A DNA stretch of 64,000 nt from Sphaerolaimus hirsutus (GCA_964036195.1 OZ038455.1:5163855-5227854), one strand, 5' to 3'; counted from the stretch's first letter, positions 10,514-20,867 are shown. A program made the numbers and translations. The notes: generated by a model from the sequence alone, not told the origin.

Positions 10514-11002
10514 TTTTTTAATTATTTGTGAAATTTGATCAGCCCGACAAGGTTTTTGTCGGGCATACGTAATTTTGTCTGGGATTGTACACTGGCCGAT
10601 GTTTTTATGTGATGTGATACTGGGGTCAATTCCGCAAGTGAAAATAATGGAGGTATACGCGCCGTCGACCGCATGCTATTATTTCAGGAAAAAAACGTGT
10701 CGCATGTATACTCGGCAGACGGCAGTGCACTATTCCGCATGTAAACCCATCCCTCATTTTGACCCGGAACACATTTGATTATACCTGGCATGTTGAAAAT
10801 AGGTAATAAAACACATGACCTAGTTATTTTGAAGGTGAACATCTATAAGCAGTATGAAAATTAGGGAATTTTGGCGAAAATTAGGGTAAAATTGCTCAAA
10901 AGCGCTCCAGATAGCTAGATAGCTAGGCAATTTGCCGGGGGGGGGGTGTTCAAGGGAATGGCGCCAAAAAAATTTGCGCCAGGGATAGATACTTTAGCTG
11001 GG
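10514..11002. other. 3' flank of CHMP7-like gene
   Basis: The block 10,576-10,700 (TGTACACTGGCCGATG, GGTGATACTGGGGTCAA-like words) recurs in diverged form near 33,530, 45,600 and 50,330. No gene recognised and no clear AATAAA close to the stop. Confidence 0.4.
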
Positions 11003-11319
11003 CGGTTTGGGGTGGTGTTACCCACCCCCCTTTCTTACCCCTGCAGGCATAATGTGTCAATAATGGGTCTACATGCGGAATGGGCTTTGATGCGGAATGG
11101 GCCCAAACCTCGGCGGACACGATACACTACAAACAGATAGGAGTTATGTCTTGGGCTGGCAGACGGCCAGCCGAGAACTTATGGAAGGCGTTATGATGAC
11201 GAAGTGATGAGGCCATCAACACGACGTGATGGCGAGGGTTGATGACGACGACGAAAGAGATCACGTCATGATGGAGTGTTTCCTCCGGGAAAATGTACGG
11301 CGTAATGTCATCCAAGTAT

Positions 11320-11398
11320 TAGGTTGTCAACTAAGTAACATTAATTTTTTGCGATCACACATACGCAAAAAATTAAGGTTACTTAGTTGACAACCTAA
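11320..11398. mobile_element. 79-bp near-perfect hairpin insertion (TAT duplication)
   Basis: TAGGTTGTCAACTAAGTAAC is mirrored by GTTACTTAGTTGACAACCTA. Unit Y lacks it (near 36,400) and reads straight through AGTATATTTA, so TAT is the inferred target duplication. Confidence 0.65.
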
Positions 11399-12757
11399 TA
11401 TATTTACGTCACTCCGCCTTTTGTCGAATATTTTTTTCTAATCAAGTATCCTGTTCGCGCGTTATCGACTCAAACATAAGTAATTTTGGACGCATACTTT
11501 GTGGCCGAGTATTTCTAGTTAGAAAGGTGGAAATACAAAGAAAACACTTTCATTGTTAAAACTCGCCGAAATAAGAGTTTACATGTTACTTCACGTAAAG
11601 TTCGAAATGAAGTTTCAATTATCACCTACCATTTTTATTGACTCCAAATTTGCAGCTTAGTTTAAGATGAATACAAGAATGCTGCCGTCCAAAAAGTGTC
11701 TTGGGCTAATTGGATCTTGTGCTGTGGTCGCTTCGTGATTAATGGATGATATATTTTACTTCATTTTTTAAATCAGTTCCCGTGAACGTTCTCGTATTTT
11801 ACGTTTTTTGACATTATAAGCGTTAAATATTCTGGAGAATGAACAATAAAGTATCAAATTTTCAGCCCCTGCTCTCAACAGATAAAGTGAAAAATGACGT
11901 GCCCATAAAGTCCGGTTTGGACAGTGCTTTTCGGGAGGGAAATGGACTTCTCGACTTCTTGCACGCGAGAACATTTTTGTTCCCCTTGTTGTTGCGCCTG
12001 CCTTATGGGCAATTTATGGACTTGTCGACTTTTAGAAATCGGTGTCCATAGTGGACTTATCACATTTCCGTTTTTTTCCAACAAAAAGGCTTCGGAAGGT
12101 ATACTTGTCGACTTTGAGCCCAAAACTAAGTGGACTTATCGACTTCTTGCCCATTTTTTGCATTTTTCCCAAAAATGTCAAATATGACGCTATCATATGG
12201 AGACATCTGAGATCAAAAAATTTATGGAAAATTATGAAAAATGTGCGGGATAGCCCCAGATAACATTTCCGGGTCTAACTCGAAGGTTTCATATTTTGGA
12301 CTTGTCGACTTTGAGAATTGGACGCCTCAATTATAAACAACATGAAAAGCGGACCAATAACATGATGCCCAAACATGAAAACTTTGAAATTCCCAAACTT
12401 TTTGCACCAATCATGTACGGATGCTTCAACGCAGATTTACAGACCTCTTTTTTCTCTGACACTCTTTGAACATTGCCGCTTATTTACATTCAGCAAGTGA
12501 AAAACAAGTCTGCACAACTTTAACAATGTAAAACGTACAGTTTAACGATTGCACGCTTTACAGCTATAACTACCATATCCCATCTGAATAATGACCTAAT
12601 TTTTATCATTTCTGTCGTCTCATTTCACTCATTTCATAATGGTGATATTGGTGCAAAATGTATCACATGACCCAATTCATCAAAATATGGCAGTCGATCA
12701 AAAAGCAATGTCCAATCAGTAAATATCGCATTCGGTGACATCTGTGAGCCTGTGAGA

Positions 12758-13546
12758 CAGAGTTGTTAAAATGTGCGTACCGTATTACCTCAAAATACCC
12801 CCATGGGGGTTTATTATTTCACCAGCAAAATTTGAGGGGGGTTAATTCGAGGGTTTTTTTTTTATTTCGTCAGAAATTTTTGTAAGGATCGTAGTAAAAA
12901 TCAATGCAATGCAAATTAACAGTAATATACATCATGTACATTGCATACATGACGTATTTATTATGTACATGACGTACATCATTCCGAAGGGGGGGTATTT
13001 CGAGGGGGGGGTGTTATTTCCCCAGCCCATTTTGAGGGGGGGGGGGTTAATTCAAGGGGGGATAATTGGAGGTAATACAGTACATTTACTCGAAAAATAA
13101 GCGTACGCGATTACGCGGTAAATACATTTATGTATAGGTACTTCAAAAAAGTAATATATTCACTTTTACGCGTACATTTTTAAAGTACACGCGTACAGAA
13201 AATGTATTTTTGTTCAAAAATCACAAGTTTCTGTTGCTAAAATAAATTTTTTTTGAAGAAATCATATCTTTTTTCCAAAAAATACTAAATAATCACTAAA
13301 AAACGACATCTATTGTGTCTTCAAGTGTAAAACTCACTGTCTCATGTAAAAAGTAGTGGCTTTTTTACGTTTTCCAGGGGAAAAGTACTCGCTTTTACAT
13401 TTTACTGTGAAAAAAGTATTCTACTCACATTTACCAGTACGAGTAAAAAAAACTATTTTACATTTTCTATACTTTGTGGTAGGTAAAATAAAAACACTTA
13501 CATTTACATATACCTTTTAAAAAGTCCAGTAATTCTAACAACTCTG
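12758..13546. mobile_element. hAT-like MITE (CAGAGTTGTTAAAA), 8-bp duplication CTGTGAGA
   Basis: Ends CAGAGTTGTTAAAA and TTCTAACAACTCTG; CTGTGAGA is duplicated at 12,750-12,757 and 13,547-13,554. Interior words such as TACGCGTACATTTTT and TTTACAT repeat. A TA-duplicating MITE (12,780-13,080) sits near its left end. Both are shared with unit Y (37,759-38,547), so they predate the duplication. Confidence 0.78.
12780..13080. mobile_element. Mariner-like MITE nested in the hAT-like MITE
   Basis: CCGTATTACCTCAAAATA...GGAGGTAATACAG flanked by TA. The relative at 61,347-61,854 reads across the same site without it (TGTACGTACATTTAC). Confidence 0.7.
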
Positions 13547-13607
13547 CTGTGAGAGGCTCTAGCGAAGGCAGACACTCTTGGGAGTAGAGAGAATGATGTC
13601 CGGGGGC

Positions 13608-13742
13608 AGTCCCGCAAAGTGTAAAGTATAGTGTCAGATTGCATGTAAAATGTCAATCAAAAAGTACATATTTTATTACTGAAAATTTGAGATTTGTCAT
13701 GACATTTGACATCTGACTTTATGCTTTACAAGGCGCGGGACC
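13608..13742. mobile_element. AGTCCC/TTTACA foldback MITE
   Basis: Starts AGTCCCGCAAAGTGTAAAG and ends CTTTACAAGGCGCGGGACC. Same family as 5,931-6,065; shared with unit Y at 38,609-38,743. Confidence 0.5.
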
Positions 13743-13764
13743 GAAAATGAAAGTGGGGCTGTGA

Positions 13765-14162
13765 TAGGGTGTCCAAAAAGTTATTTTTTCGTCAGGTGTT
13801 TTTCAGGGGGGAGTTATTCAAGGGGGAAGCTTTTCGAGGGGGGTTATTATTCCCTCAGGAAACTTGGACTTAATTCATTGTAAGGATGCAGTATGAAAAC
13901 TTGTGTAATTCAGGTATTTCACTGTCCAACAACAACAAAACAATGTGTATACACTGCATACACATTATGTATCTGCTGTCGCTGGCATAGGCTACTATTC
14001 TTTTATAGTTTTGTATTGTATCCTTTTCATCAGAGGGAGGAGTTATCTAAGAGGGGGGTCATTATTCAAGGGGAGGGGGGGTATTTTTTTCTCACCCCGC
14101 CAGCAGGGGGCACTTATTAAAGGGGTGAGTTATTCGGGGGGTTCCTATTCGAGGATTTGCGG
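13765..14162. mobile_element. Degenerate mariner-like MITE
   Basis: G-rich arms with GAGTTATT words and a right end TTCGAGGATTTGCGG before TA identify the CCGTAT family. The left end is decayed. Shared with unit Y. Confidence 0.45.
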
Positions 14163-14689
14163 TAGAAACACAAATGTTTTCAGCTGTTGTAAAATGGATA
14201 GGCAGAAATTTCGTGAGCTGCTTAAAAACGGTGAATGGGAAGGAAAATATTTGGTTTTTATTAAGTGAAAATTTCTGTTGATTTTTTGTTCAGAGTCAAC
14301 TCAAGATTTTAGTTGAGAAGTTCTTCACACCACAGTAGTTGTTAAATGCTCACTCTGTACTTATATTTATGTTTACACGATTAATTCATCATGAATAAAG
14401 TTCACATATAAAGAGGAAGTTCAGATGAAAAAAACCTAACCCATGGAATATGCCCCCCCCCCTGAATAGACCCCCCTGAAATTTAGAGGGTTATGTAGGT
14501 ATAGTATATTCGGATAAACATGGCATCTGCTGTTCACTAAGCCATTATTCAGCATAGCCATTAGACACAGAAATCCATCGGGCAAGTTGTAAAGTGCGTA
14601 TCTAACCCGGCAGACTTACAATCCAAAACAAGCTTGTCTAGACGATTTTTTGACATATTTTTTCTTGGCCGATGCAGCGAAATGGGTGG

Positions 14690-14696
14690 TATAAAT
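14690..14696 (+). promoter_or_regulatory. TATA box of secreted-protein gene copy A
   Basis: TATAAAT lies 110 bp before the start codon and would put transcription start near 14,720. The block from about 14,560 to 14,890 is kept nearly unchanged in copies B and C. Confidence 0.5.
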
Positions 14697-14805
14697 GCGA
14701 ACCGAAAGCAGTGCGGATCCATTCACATCGGAGCAGCGACCGCAACCAGTTTCCTGCGTCGCCAGTGGACAAGCACAAGCGGAAACAAGTGGAAGCCAGT
14801 GAAGC

Positions 14806-14886
14806 ATGGGCAAAGTGGCACTCGTGTGCGTCGTGTTCGCGGCCGTGCTCGCGGTCGCCCACGGCAGGGCTGCCGGACTCGATGAC
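14806..14886 (+). CDS. Signal-peptide exon, secreted-protein gene copy A
   Basis: 27 codons starting MGKVALVCVVFAAVLAVAHG, a typical secretion signal with a likely cut near AHG-RAA, ending GLDD directly before the consensus donor GTGAGTG (phase 0). The same exon with TATA box recurs at 40,230 and 60,606. The protein family is not recognised. Copy A is probably a pseudogene because its third exon is split by a MITE. Confidence 0.65.
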
Positions 14887-15201
14887 GTGAGTGTGCTCTA
14901 ACGATCGCAAACCCTCCTAGAAAAGTACTTAAGTTTTTAAGTGTTTTTTCCTAAATGAATTTTCAAATTTATCCTCAAATTAGTTTTCGAATTTTCGAAT
15001 TTATCCTCAAATTAATTTTCGAATTTATCCTCAAATTAATTTTCGAATTTCAAATTCAATTTTCGAATCTTTTTGGGTAATTTTCGATTTTTTTGGGTAA
15101 TTTTCGAATTTTTTACATACTTTTCAAATTTTTTGGAAAAATATACAATTAAGAGCTTTAAGCTGTTAAGTGGTTATGTTGAAATAGTTATGGGTACTCA
15201 G

Positions 15202-15299
15202 TGCATTCCTGAGCATTCTTCTGTGACTGGGTCCACCCATAGCTGGAATTGGGGATGGCTGTTATCGGGGGGTCCACCACACTTGTGTCATTCCATTCT
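15202..15299 (+). CDS. Predicted exon 2, secreted-protein gene copy A
   Basis: After acceptor GTACTCAG the phase-0 frame reads CIPEHSSVTGSTHSWNWGWL and a further 12 residues to a donor GTTGTA in phase 2, which fits the exon at 18,097. Two cysteines and WNWGW. Supported only by phase agreement with both neighbours and conservation in copy B. Confidence 0.35.
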
Positions 15300-15363
15300 G
15301 TTGTACATTTGATGATTATATTATTTCAAAAAGTTTATGTCAATTTGACCCTGTATTTATGTG

Positions 15364-15366
<3 letters not shown>

Positions 15367-15415
<49 letters not shown>
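15367..15415. repeat. (TA)n microsatellite
   Basis: About 49 bp of uninterrupted TA. The adjacent element at 15,416 is flanked by ATATATAT on both sides, so it landed in this tract. Confidence 0.85.
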
Positions 15416-15418
<3 letters not shown>

Positions 15419-17834
15419 GGTTGGGGAACCGAACCGAACCGAACCGAACCGAACCGAACCGAGAACCGAGCACTATTTCGGAACCGAGAACCGAGAACCG
15501 GGACCGAAAAAAATACCCAAACCGGAACCGAGAACCGACACTTAGACCCGGAACCGAACAAAAGAACCGAAAGAACCGAAATTTTTTACAATAATCCTAT
15601 CAAAATGCAACATTTGCACCATTGCGTTTTGGACATTTTCCTCCCACAGATGTAGGGGCAAGGACGTATCCAGGGCAGGGACGTATCCAGGATTTTTGAG
15701 CGGGGGGGGGGGGCTGCTTGTTTACGGAGGCCGGCGAGCGGGGGGGGGGCTCAGCCCCCCCCCCCTAAAATTTTACGTACAGAGTGGCGGAATGGCGCCA
15801 TGGCGCTGGCGCCACTAGTAGGCGTAACGCCATGGCGCCATTGGCGTTGGCGCCAGCGCCATGGAACGCTGTATATGTATGTAAATATACATACAAATAC
15901 AGCAAACAGCACATAATCGAGTATATTTATAATGATTTCGGCCACAGGGAGCAAATCTGCCGATAATACATGATGTCTGGCGAAAAATGCGCGCTTGCGC
16001 GCAAAAATTTTTTTACGCTGACGTTGAAAAAGTGGCATTTTCCGGCCACTTTCTGGTCTCACCCCGGGAAGGGGGGGGGGCTGCAGCCCCCCCCGCCCCC
16101 CCCCCTGGATACGGCCCTGCCAGGGGGGGCTGCAGTCCCCCCCCCCTTCCCGGGCGAGACCTAAAAAAGTTGCTGAAAATGCAACTTTTAGTACAACTTT
16201 TGAAGGTGTAGTGAAAAAAAGTTTGCGCGCAAGCGCGCATTTGTCCATCATACAGGGGTATTTTGAAAGAATCTGCCCTGTACTCTTTTAAATAGATGAA
16301 ATGGCCGGGTTGTCGCTATATGAATATGTATGTATATTTACATAGATATAAGCGATTTTTGGCGCCAGCGCCCATGCCAATGGCGCCATGGCGTGGCGTC
16401 TTCGAATGGCGTCAGCGCCATGACGCCATTCCGCCACCACATAGGAAAAATTTTAGGGGGGGGGGCTGAGCCCCCCCGTTCGCCGAGCTCTGTAAACAAG
16501 CAGCCCCCGCTCCAAAATCCTGGATACGTCCCTGTGTACGGGTGATTGCATGTTACAAAAAATAAAAAAACTTGATCAAATTCAAATTTTATGGGTTGCC
16601 TTTAGGGTTCAAACGGGACCGCGGTCCCGGTACATGGTTCGGCAAAAAGTCGGGACTGGGGCGGTCCCGGTCCCGGTCCCGACACCCCAGTCCCGGTCCC
16701 GACATTCAAAAAAAGCCAGTCCCGGTCCCGGTCCCGGTCCCGACCACCCAGTCCCGGTCCCGGTCCCGGAATTTTATAGCGGTCCCGACAAGGGATGGAA
16801 AAAACGGATTTTTCAAAAAAATTTGCCAGAAATGGCACTTTTCTAAAGCGATTTTGTAGGAACATCTAAAAAATTTTTGCGCGCAAGCGCGCAAATACCC
16901 AGCCAATAGTTACTATGTATTTTTCCATAATGTGACAACGTTAGAAAGGTCCCCAACATGTTTCTAGTACGAAATATAGGTATATAAAGATACCTATATT
17001 GTACACGTTGGCGCCAACGCCAGCGCCAATACTGCCATGGCGTTGGCACCTACAACTGGCGCCGCCCCCCCCCAAAAAAATCCTGCGTACATTGCGTTTC
17101 ATCATATATTCACAACTTCAAGTGAAGATGGCAATGGAATACTGCTTGAATAATGTTATAAGAAAAGGCTAATACATTGAGAGTGGTCCTTCACACAGTG
17201 GAGGTGTGTGGAACAACATTGGCTGGATATTACATACCAAAAAGGTTCAAACAATACCGCGGTGCCGGTACCTGGTTCGGCAAATCCCAGTCCCGGTCCA
17301 GACCCCCCAGTCCCGGTCCCGGTCCCGACAATTGAAAAAAGCCAGTCCCGGTCCCGACCCCCCAGTCCCGGTCCCGGTCCCGGTCCCGACATTAGAAAAT
17401 TTCTAGTCCCGGTCCCGGTCCCGGTCCGAAAAACTGGTCCCGTTTGAACCCTAGTTGCCTTGTCGCGGGTTAGCTGCGGCAGAATATCCAGGGCACTTTG
17501 AAATGAGATTGAAACAGCTGCTTTGTTTGGATTTGCACATGATTTCATGTATGATGTTTGCTACACTACAACTGTATGTTGTTTTTCCTTTATTCAGCTT
17601 ATTATTGCCCGATACCCGATTTTTTTCATTACCCGATACCCGATTTTTTCATTACCCGGAACCGAAATTTTTTAAAGTTTGGAACCGAAAGAACCGAACC
17701 GGAACCGAACTTAAGAACCGAACCGAGAACCGGAACCGAAATTTTTTTGGAACCGAGAACCGAGAACCGAACCGAAAATTTTTAGAACCGAGAACCGAGA
17801 ACCGGAACCGAAAATTTTGAAATTCCCAACCCTA
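15416..17834. mobile_element. hAT-like element with GAACC arrays (TAGGGTTGGG ends)
   Basis: Ends TAGGGTTGGGGAA and TTCCCAACCCTA, with ATATATAT as plausible 8-bp duplication. Arrays of CCGAA/GAACCGA occur next to both ends on the same strand. It carries nested elements, including 16,603-17,453 and a GGCGCC/ACGTATCCAGG block at about 15,660-16,540. Absent from unit Y (near 40,770). Confidence 0.7.
16603..17453. mobile_element. hAT-like element with GGTCCC arrays, 8-bp duplication GTTGCCTT
   Basis: Ends TAGGGTTCAAACGGGACC and GGTCCCGTTTGAACCCTA are inverted repeats; GTTGCCTT is duplicated exactly (16,595-16,602 and 17,454-17,461). The interior is iterated CCCGGT plus a GCGCGC palindrome and GGCGCC words. 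Confidence 0.78.
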
Positions 17835-18096
17835 ATATATATAATATATATATATATATATTTACCATAAATCCCTGAAAAAGTCCCCCTCGAATCACTC
17901 ACCCTCGAATAAGTCCCCTCAAAAATCACTGACAAAAAATACCCCCTGGGGAACTTATTCAAGGATATACAGTATTTATCAGAAGTAAATATATGATGAT
18001 GTTCCGAAAAATTTATTTTACATGTTGAAATACTTGGTCAAATTGGCATAATGAATTTATAGATCACTAATCCAACCTCAAAAATGGAATCTACAG

Positions 18097-18801
18097 GTTG
18101 TGCAGATCATTTGACATACCGTATTACCTCGAATTATCCCCCCCCCCTTGAATTAACCCCCCCCCTCAAAATACCCCCCCCCCCCTAAATTTCGGCTGAG
18201 GAAATAATAAACCCCCCCTCGAAATACCCCCCCTAAAATTGAGTGTAAAGAGAACGTACATGACAAATACCGCAGTTTGTGTTCTGTACAAGTCAGAACA
18301 CACGTTAAGACTGATGATTGAGTGATGTAAGGGAAGGGTTTATGTGTATATACAGTTATATATGCCTAAAAACACATATACGTCTATGTAAACGCTTGAT
18401 TTTTCTACGTCTGAGTATGCGGAATTTCTGAAAATTTCTGGTGAAATAATAGACCCCCCCTCGAATAAACCCCCCCTCGAATTATCCCCCCCCCCTCAAA
18501 TTTTGCTGGCGAAATAATAAACCCCCTGGGGGTATTTCGAGGTAATACGGTATTTAACAGTCCATATGGGCCAAGAAATGGCCGAGTTGTTAAGCTTCAA
18601 AGTCAACCAGCCAGATCTCGGCCATGTAAAATCAACACCTTTTATAGACCACTCTTATCTTGGGACTGGGGAACGATTCAAGGAAACAAAACAATTTGGT
18701 TGACGTGCAACAGAATGGGGCGACACAAAAGTCTGGTCGACCCACCCCCTAAAATGCCTTCCCCGATTCCAGCTATGGGTCCCCTACCGATGCCATTTTA
18801 A
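18097..18801 (+). pseudogene. Third exon of secreted-protein gene copy A, split by a MITE
   Basis: The sequence matches intact copy B exon 3 (41,663-41,933) except that a 432-bp TA-duplicating MITE (18,119-18,550) lies 22 bp into it, adding stops and shifting the frame. The flanks otherwise differ at only a few bases. The polyadenylation signal of B (AATAAA) is GATAAA here. Confidence 0.5.
18119..18550. mobile_element. Mariner-like MITE inserted in a predicted coding exon
   Basis: CCGTATTACCTCGAATTATC and TTTCGAGGTAATACGG with TA at 18,117-18,118 and 18,551-18,552. The empty site is seen in unit Y near 41,683 (TTGACATATTTAACAG), which proves both borders and the TA duplication. Confidence 0.88.
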
Positions 18802-19156
18802 CATTCATTGACGTTTTTTTCTTGTTTCTATGAACCTCTCTCTATGAACCTGAATGATTAAACCTCTCTGAACTAGTGCAATATGATAAATATAAACATT
18901 TTACTTTTTAAAGATTTTGCGATATTTTTATAAAATTTCAGGTAATCCTCCTAAACGAAAATCTCATTAAAAAACCCTGGGAAATTTATAATTCTTTTTC
19001 ATATTTTAAAATAGGTATATTATTATATGCTATACTTTGATGCAATTTTGCTGCGAAAACATTTTGAAAATTATTTACGATCAATGCACCAGTTTACACA
19101 CACCAGTTTACCAACATGAATTGCTCGATCATTTTGGTAAACTGTTGTGACAAAAC

Positions 19157-19388
19157 TAGTGATGTGAAAAGCGCCAGAACTTTGGCGCCAGGCGCCAAAA
19201 GCCATGGCGCTTTTCCGACCCTTAACGCCAAGCGCCAATGGCGCGAGAGCAAAATGGCGCCAAGCGCCAGGCATTTTATTCCTGGTGCCGGTACAAAATA
19301 TTTTATTCCTGGTGCCGGTTTCATGGGCATGGCGCCACAGGAAAATAGTGCCAAGCGCCAAATGCGCCATGGCGCTTTTACATCACAA
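19157..19388. mobile_element. GGCGCC-type hAT-like MITE, duplication GACAAAAC
   Basis: Starts TAGTGATGTGAAAAGCGCCA and ends TGGCGCTTTTACATCACAA. GACAAAAC flanks both ends (19,149-19,156 and 19,389-19,396). Unit C near 61,060 keeps the empty site. Present in Y at 42,290-42,521. Confidence 0.8.
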
Positions 19389-19500
19389 GACAAAACAATA
19401 CAAAGCACTGTATAGAATAGAGCATGAAAATGCACTCTATAGAGCATGAAAATGCAAAAAGTGCAAAAAACTGAAAGATTATCTATATTTTATTTGGCAT

Positions 19501-19966
19501 CATGGATAAGGTGGATTTACAGCAAAACCACAAATAGAAGGTGAAATGACAAATTCGGTGTCGACAAATGACACATACCCAAAAAGCATAGAGATATTTA
19601 TCCATCCTCATATTGACATGTTGAAAGCAGAAATCGATATGTACGTCGCAAAATTATCCAAAAAGCTCCAGTGGTTCTTGAGATATAAATTTAAATTATT
19701 TTCGCTATTTGTTGGCAATTTCAATGACAAATGTTGCTGACAAATAGCAAAATTTTTATTTTAGATTTATATCTCAAGAGCCACTGGAGACTGGAGCTTT
19801 TTGAATAATTTTTGGATGTAGATATCGGTTAGTACTTTCAACATGTCAAGTTAGGGATGGATATCTCTAGGCACTCATGAGTAGGTATCTGGAATTTGTC
19901 GACACTGAATTTGTCATTTCACCTTGTATTTGCTGTTATGCGGTAAATCCACCTTTATCCCTGCAA
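19501..19966. mobile_element. Foldback MITE with GGATAAGGTGGATTTAC ends
   Basis: The left arm (GGTGGATTTACAGC...GGTGAAATGACAAATTC) and right arm (GAATTTGTCATTTCACC...GTAAATCCACC) are inverted, and inner arms share AAAAAGCTCCAGT...CACTGGAG. Copies: 42,635-43,100 and, decayed, 62,590-63,390. The 64-codon open frame inside is a by-product of the arms. Confidence 0.6.
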
Positions 19967-19968
19967 GC

Positions 19969-20867
19969 ATGTATTTTCACCGCTCTAAGCCAAGATCCGA
20001 AACGCAGGACTGCAAGGGATGCATAGAGAAGAAGGCTGTGACCTCAGGAGACAACTTTAAGGGGCATCGTCTGCAGAAGTGCCACTTCCAGACCCTGTAA
20101 AATGTCCTGTATGGTGTCAAAGTCACATAAAGATGTCTGTGAGATGTGAAACATGTCAAAAGCATTTTACACTGCTTCCAATCCTTTGCATGACATTTGA
20201 CACATTGCGTGACACTTGCCAGTTTGCATGACACTTGGCACTTTGCATGACACTTGGCACTTTGCAGGACAGTTCGCAGGGTGTGGGAGTGCCCCAGGTG
20301 CGTCCGCTTGACCAAGAGGGCAGTCATGCAATCGTGCATGAAGTTTGAATGCGCAGGTAGCAAAAGGAGGTTTGTCCGCGTGCGGGCAAAGGCCCTTGCA
20401 CAGGTGAATTTCGTAGCCTTGAAGGAGCGGAATGGCGCACAATCAGTTGTTTGGTTGCTGGTAAAAATATCGCGCCATGATTTACCTTTGAACCATCGCA
20501 GGATGCGTGCCAAGGTGCTTCTGCCAAGAACCCACAGAACCTACAGAACCCACAGAACCCGCAGAACCCACAGAACCCACAGAACCCACAGAACCCGCAG
20601 AACCCACAGAACCCACAGAACCCACAGAACCCGCAGAACCCACAAAACCCACAGAACCCACAGAACCCACAGAACCCACAGAACCCACAGAACCCACAGA
20701 ACCCGCAGAACCCACAGAACCCACAGAACCCACAGAACCCGCAGAACCCACAAAACCCACAGAACCCGCAGAACCCACAGAACCCACAGAAACCACAGAA
20801 CCCACAGAACCCACAGAACCCACAGAACACACAGAACCCACAGAACCAACAGAATCCAGGCCCCTGA
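19969..20867 (+). CDS. Cysteine-rich protein gene with (NPQ)n tail, unit X
   Basis: Predicted coding parts: 19969-20096, 20280-20460 and 20502-20867. The first reads MYFHRSKPRSETQDCKGCIE and on to FKGHRLQKC; the second VWECPRCVRLTKRAVMQSC and MKFECAG; the last DACQGASAK followed by about 35 NPQ repeats and TGA. Two CxxC pairs suggest zinc binding; KGH and RAVM are faintly DM-domain-like, but the cysteine spacing does not fit. The first gap is a MITE with its own GTAAAA and GCAG ends, the second a 41-bp GT...AG gap. AATAAA follows the stop within 12 bp. Upstream exons may be missed. Family not recognised. Confidence 0.4.
20085..20290. mobile_element. MITE inside a coding exon that can be spliced as an intron (unit X)
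   Basis: Ends ACTTCCAGACCCTG and CAGGGTGTGGGAGT, with GCC on both sides (20,082-20,084; 20,291-20,293). Removing element plus one GCC leaves a continuous frame (KCPRCV). GT at 20,097 and AG at 20,278-20,279 inside it would also splice in frame, adding nine residues. Same insertion in unit Y at 43,217-43,499. Confidence 0.6.
20527..20858 (+). repeat. 9-bp minisatellite CCCACAGAA (coding NPQ in one frame)
   Basis: About 36 units with occasional CCCGCAGAA variants. Because the unit is a multiple of three, all six frames stay open, which creates several spurious long frames on both strands (for example GFC repeats on minus). Confidence 0.85.

Noticed and set aside
14616-14910. Minus-strand and shifted frames over the signal-peptide exon block
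   Set aside because: Conserved only because the DNA is duplicated; the plus-strand TATA-ATG-donor arrangement explains the block better.
15249-15594. Frames encoding YIYIYI and NRTEPNRTEP
   Set aside because: Products of the TA microsatellite and the GAACC array of a transposon.
19969-20460. DM (doublesex/mab-3) domain
   Set aside because: KGH and RAVM are suggestive, but the number and spacing of cysteines and histidines do not match the domain.
20532-20860. CRISPR array in the CCCACAGAA region
   Set aside because: The units are contiguous 9-mers without spacers.
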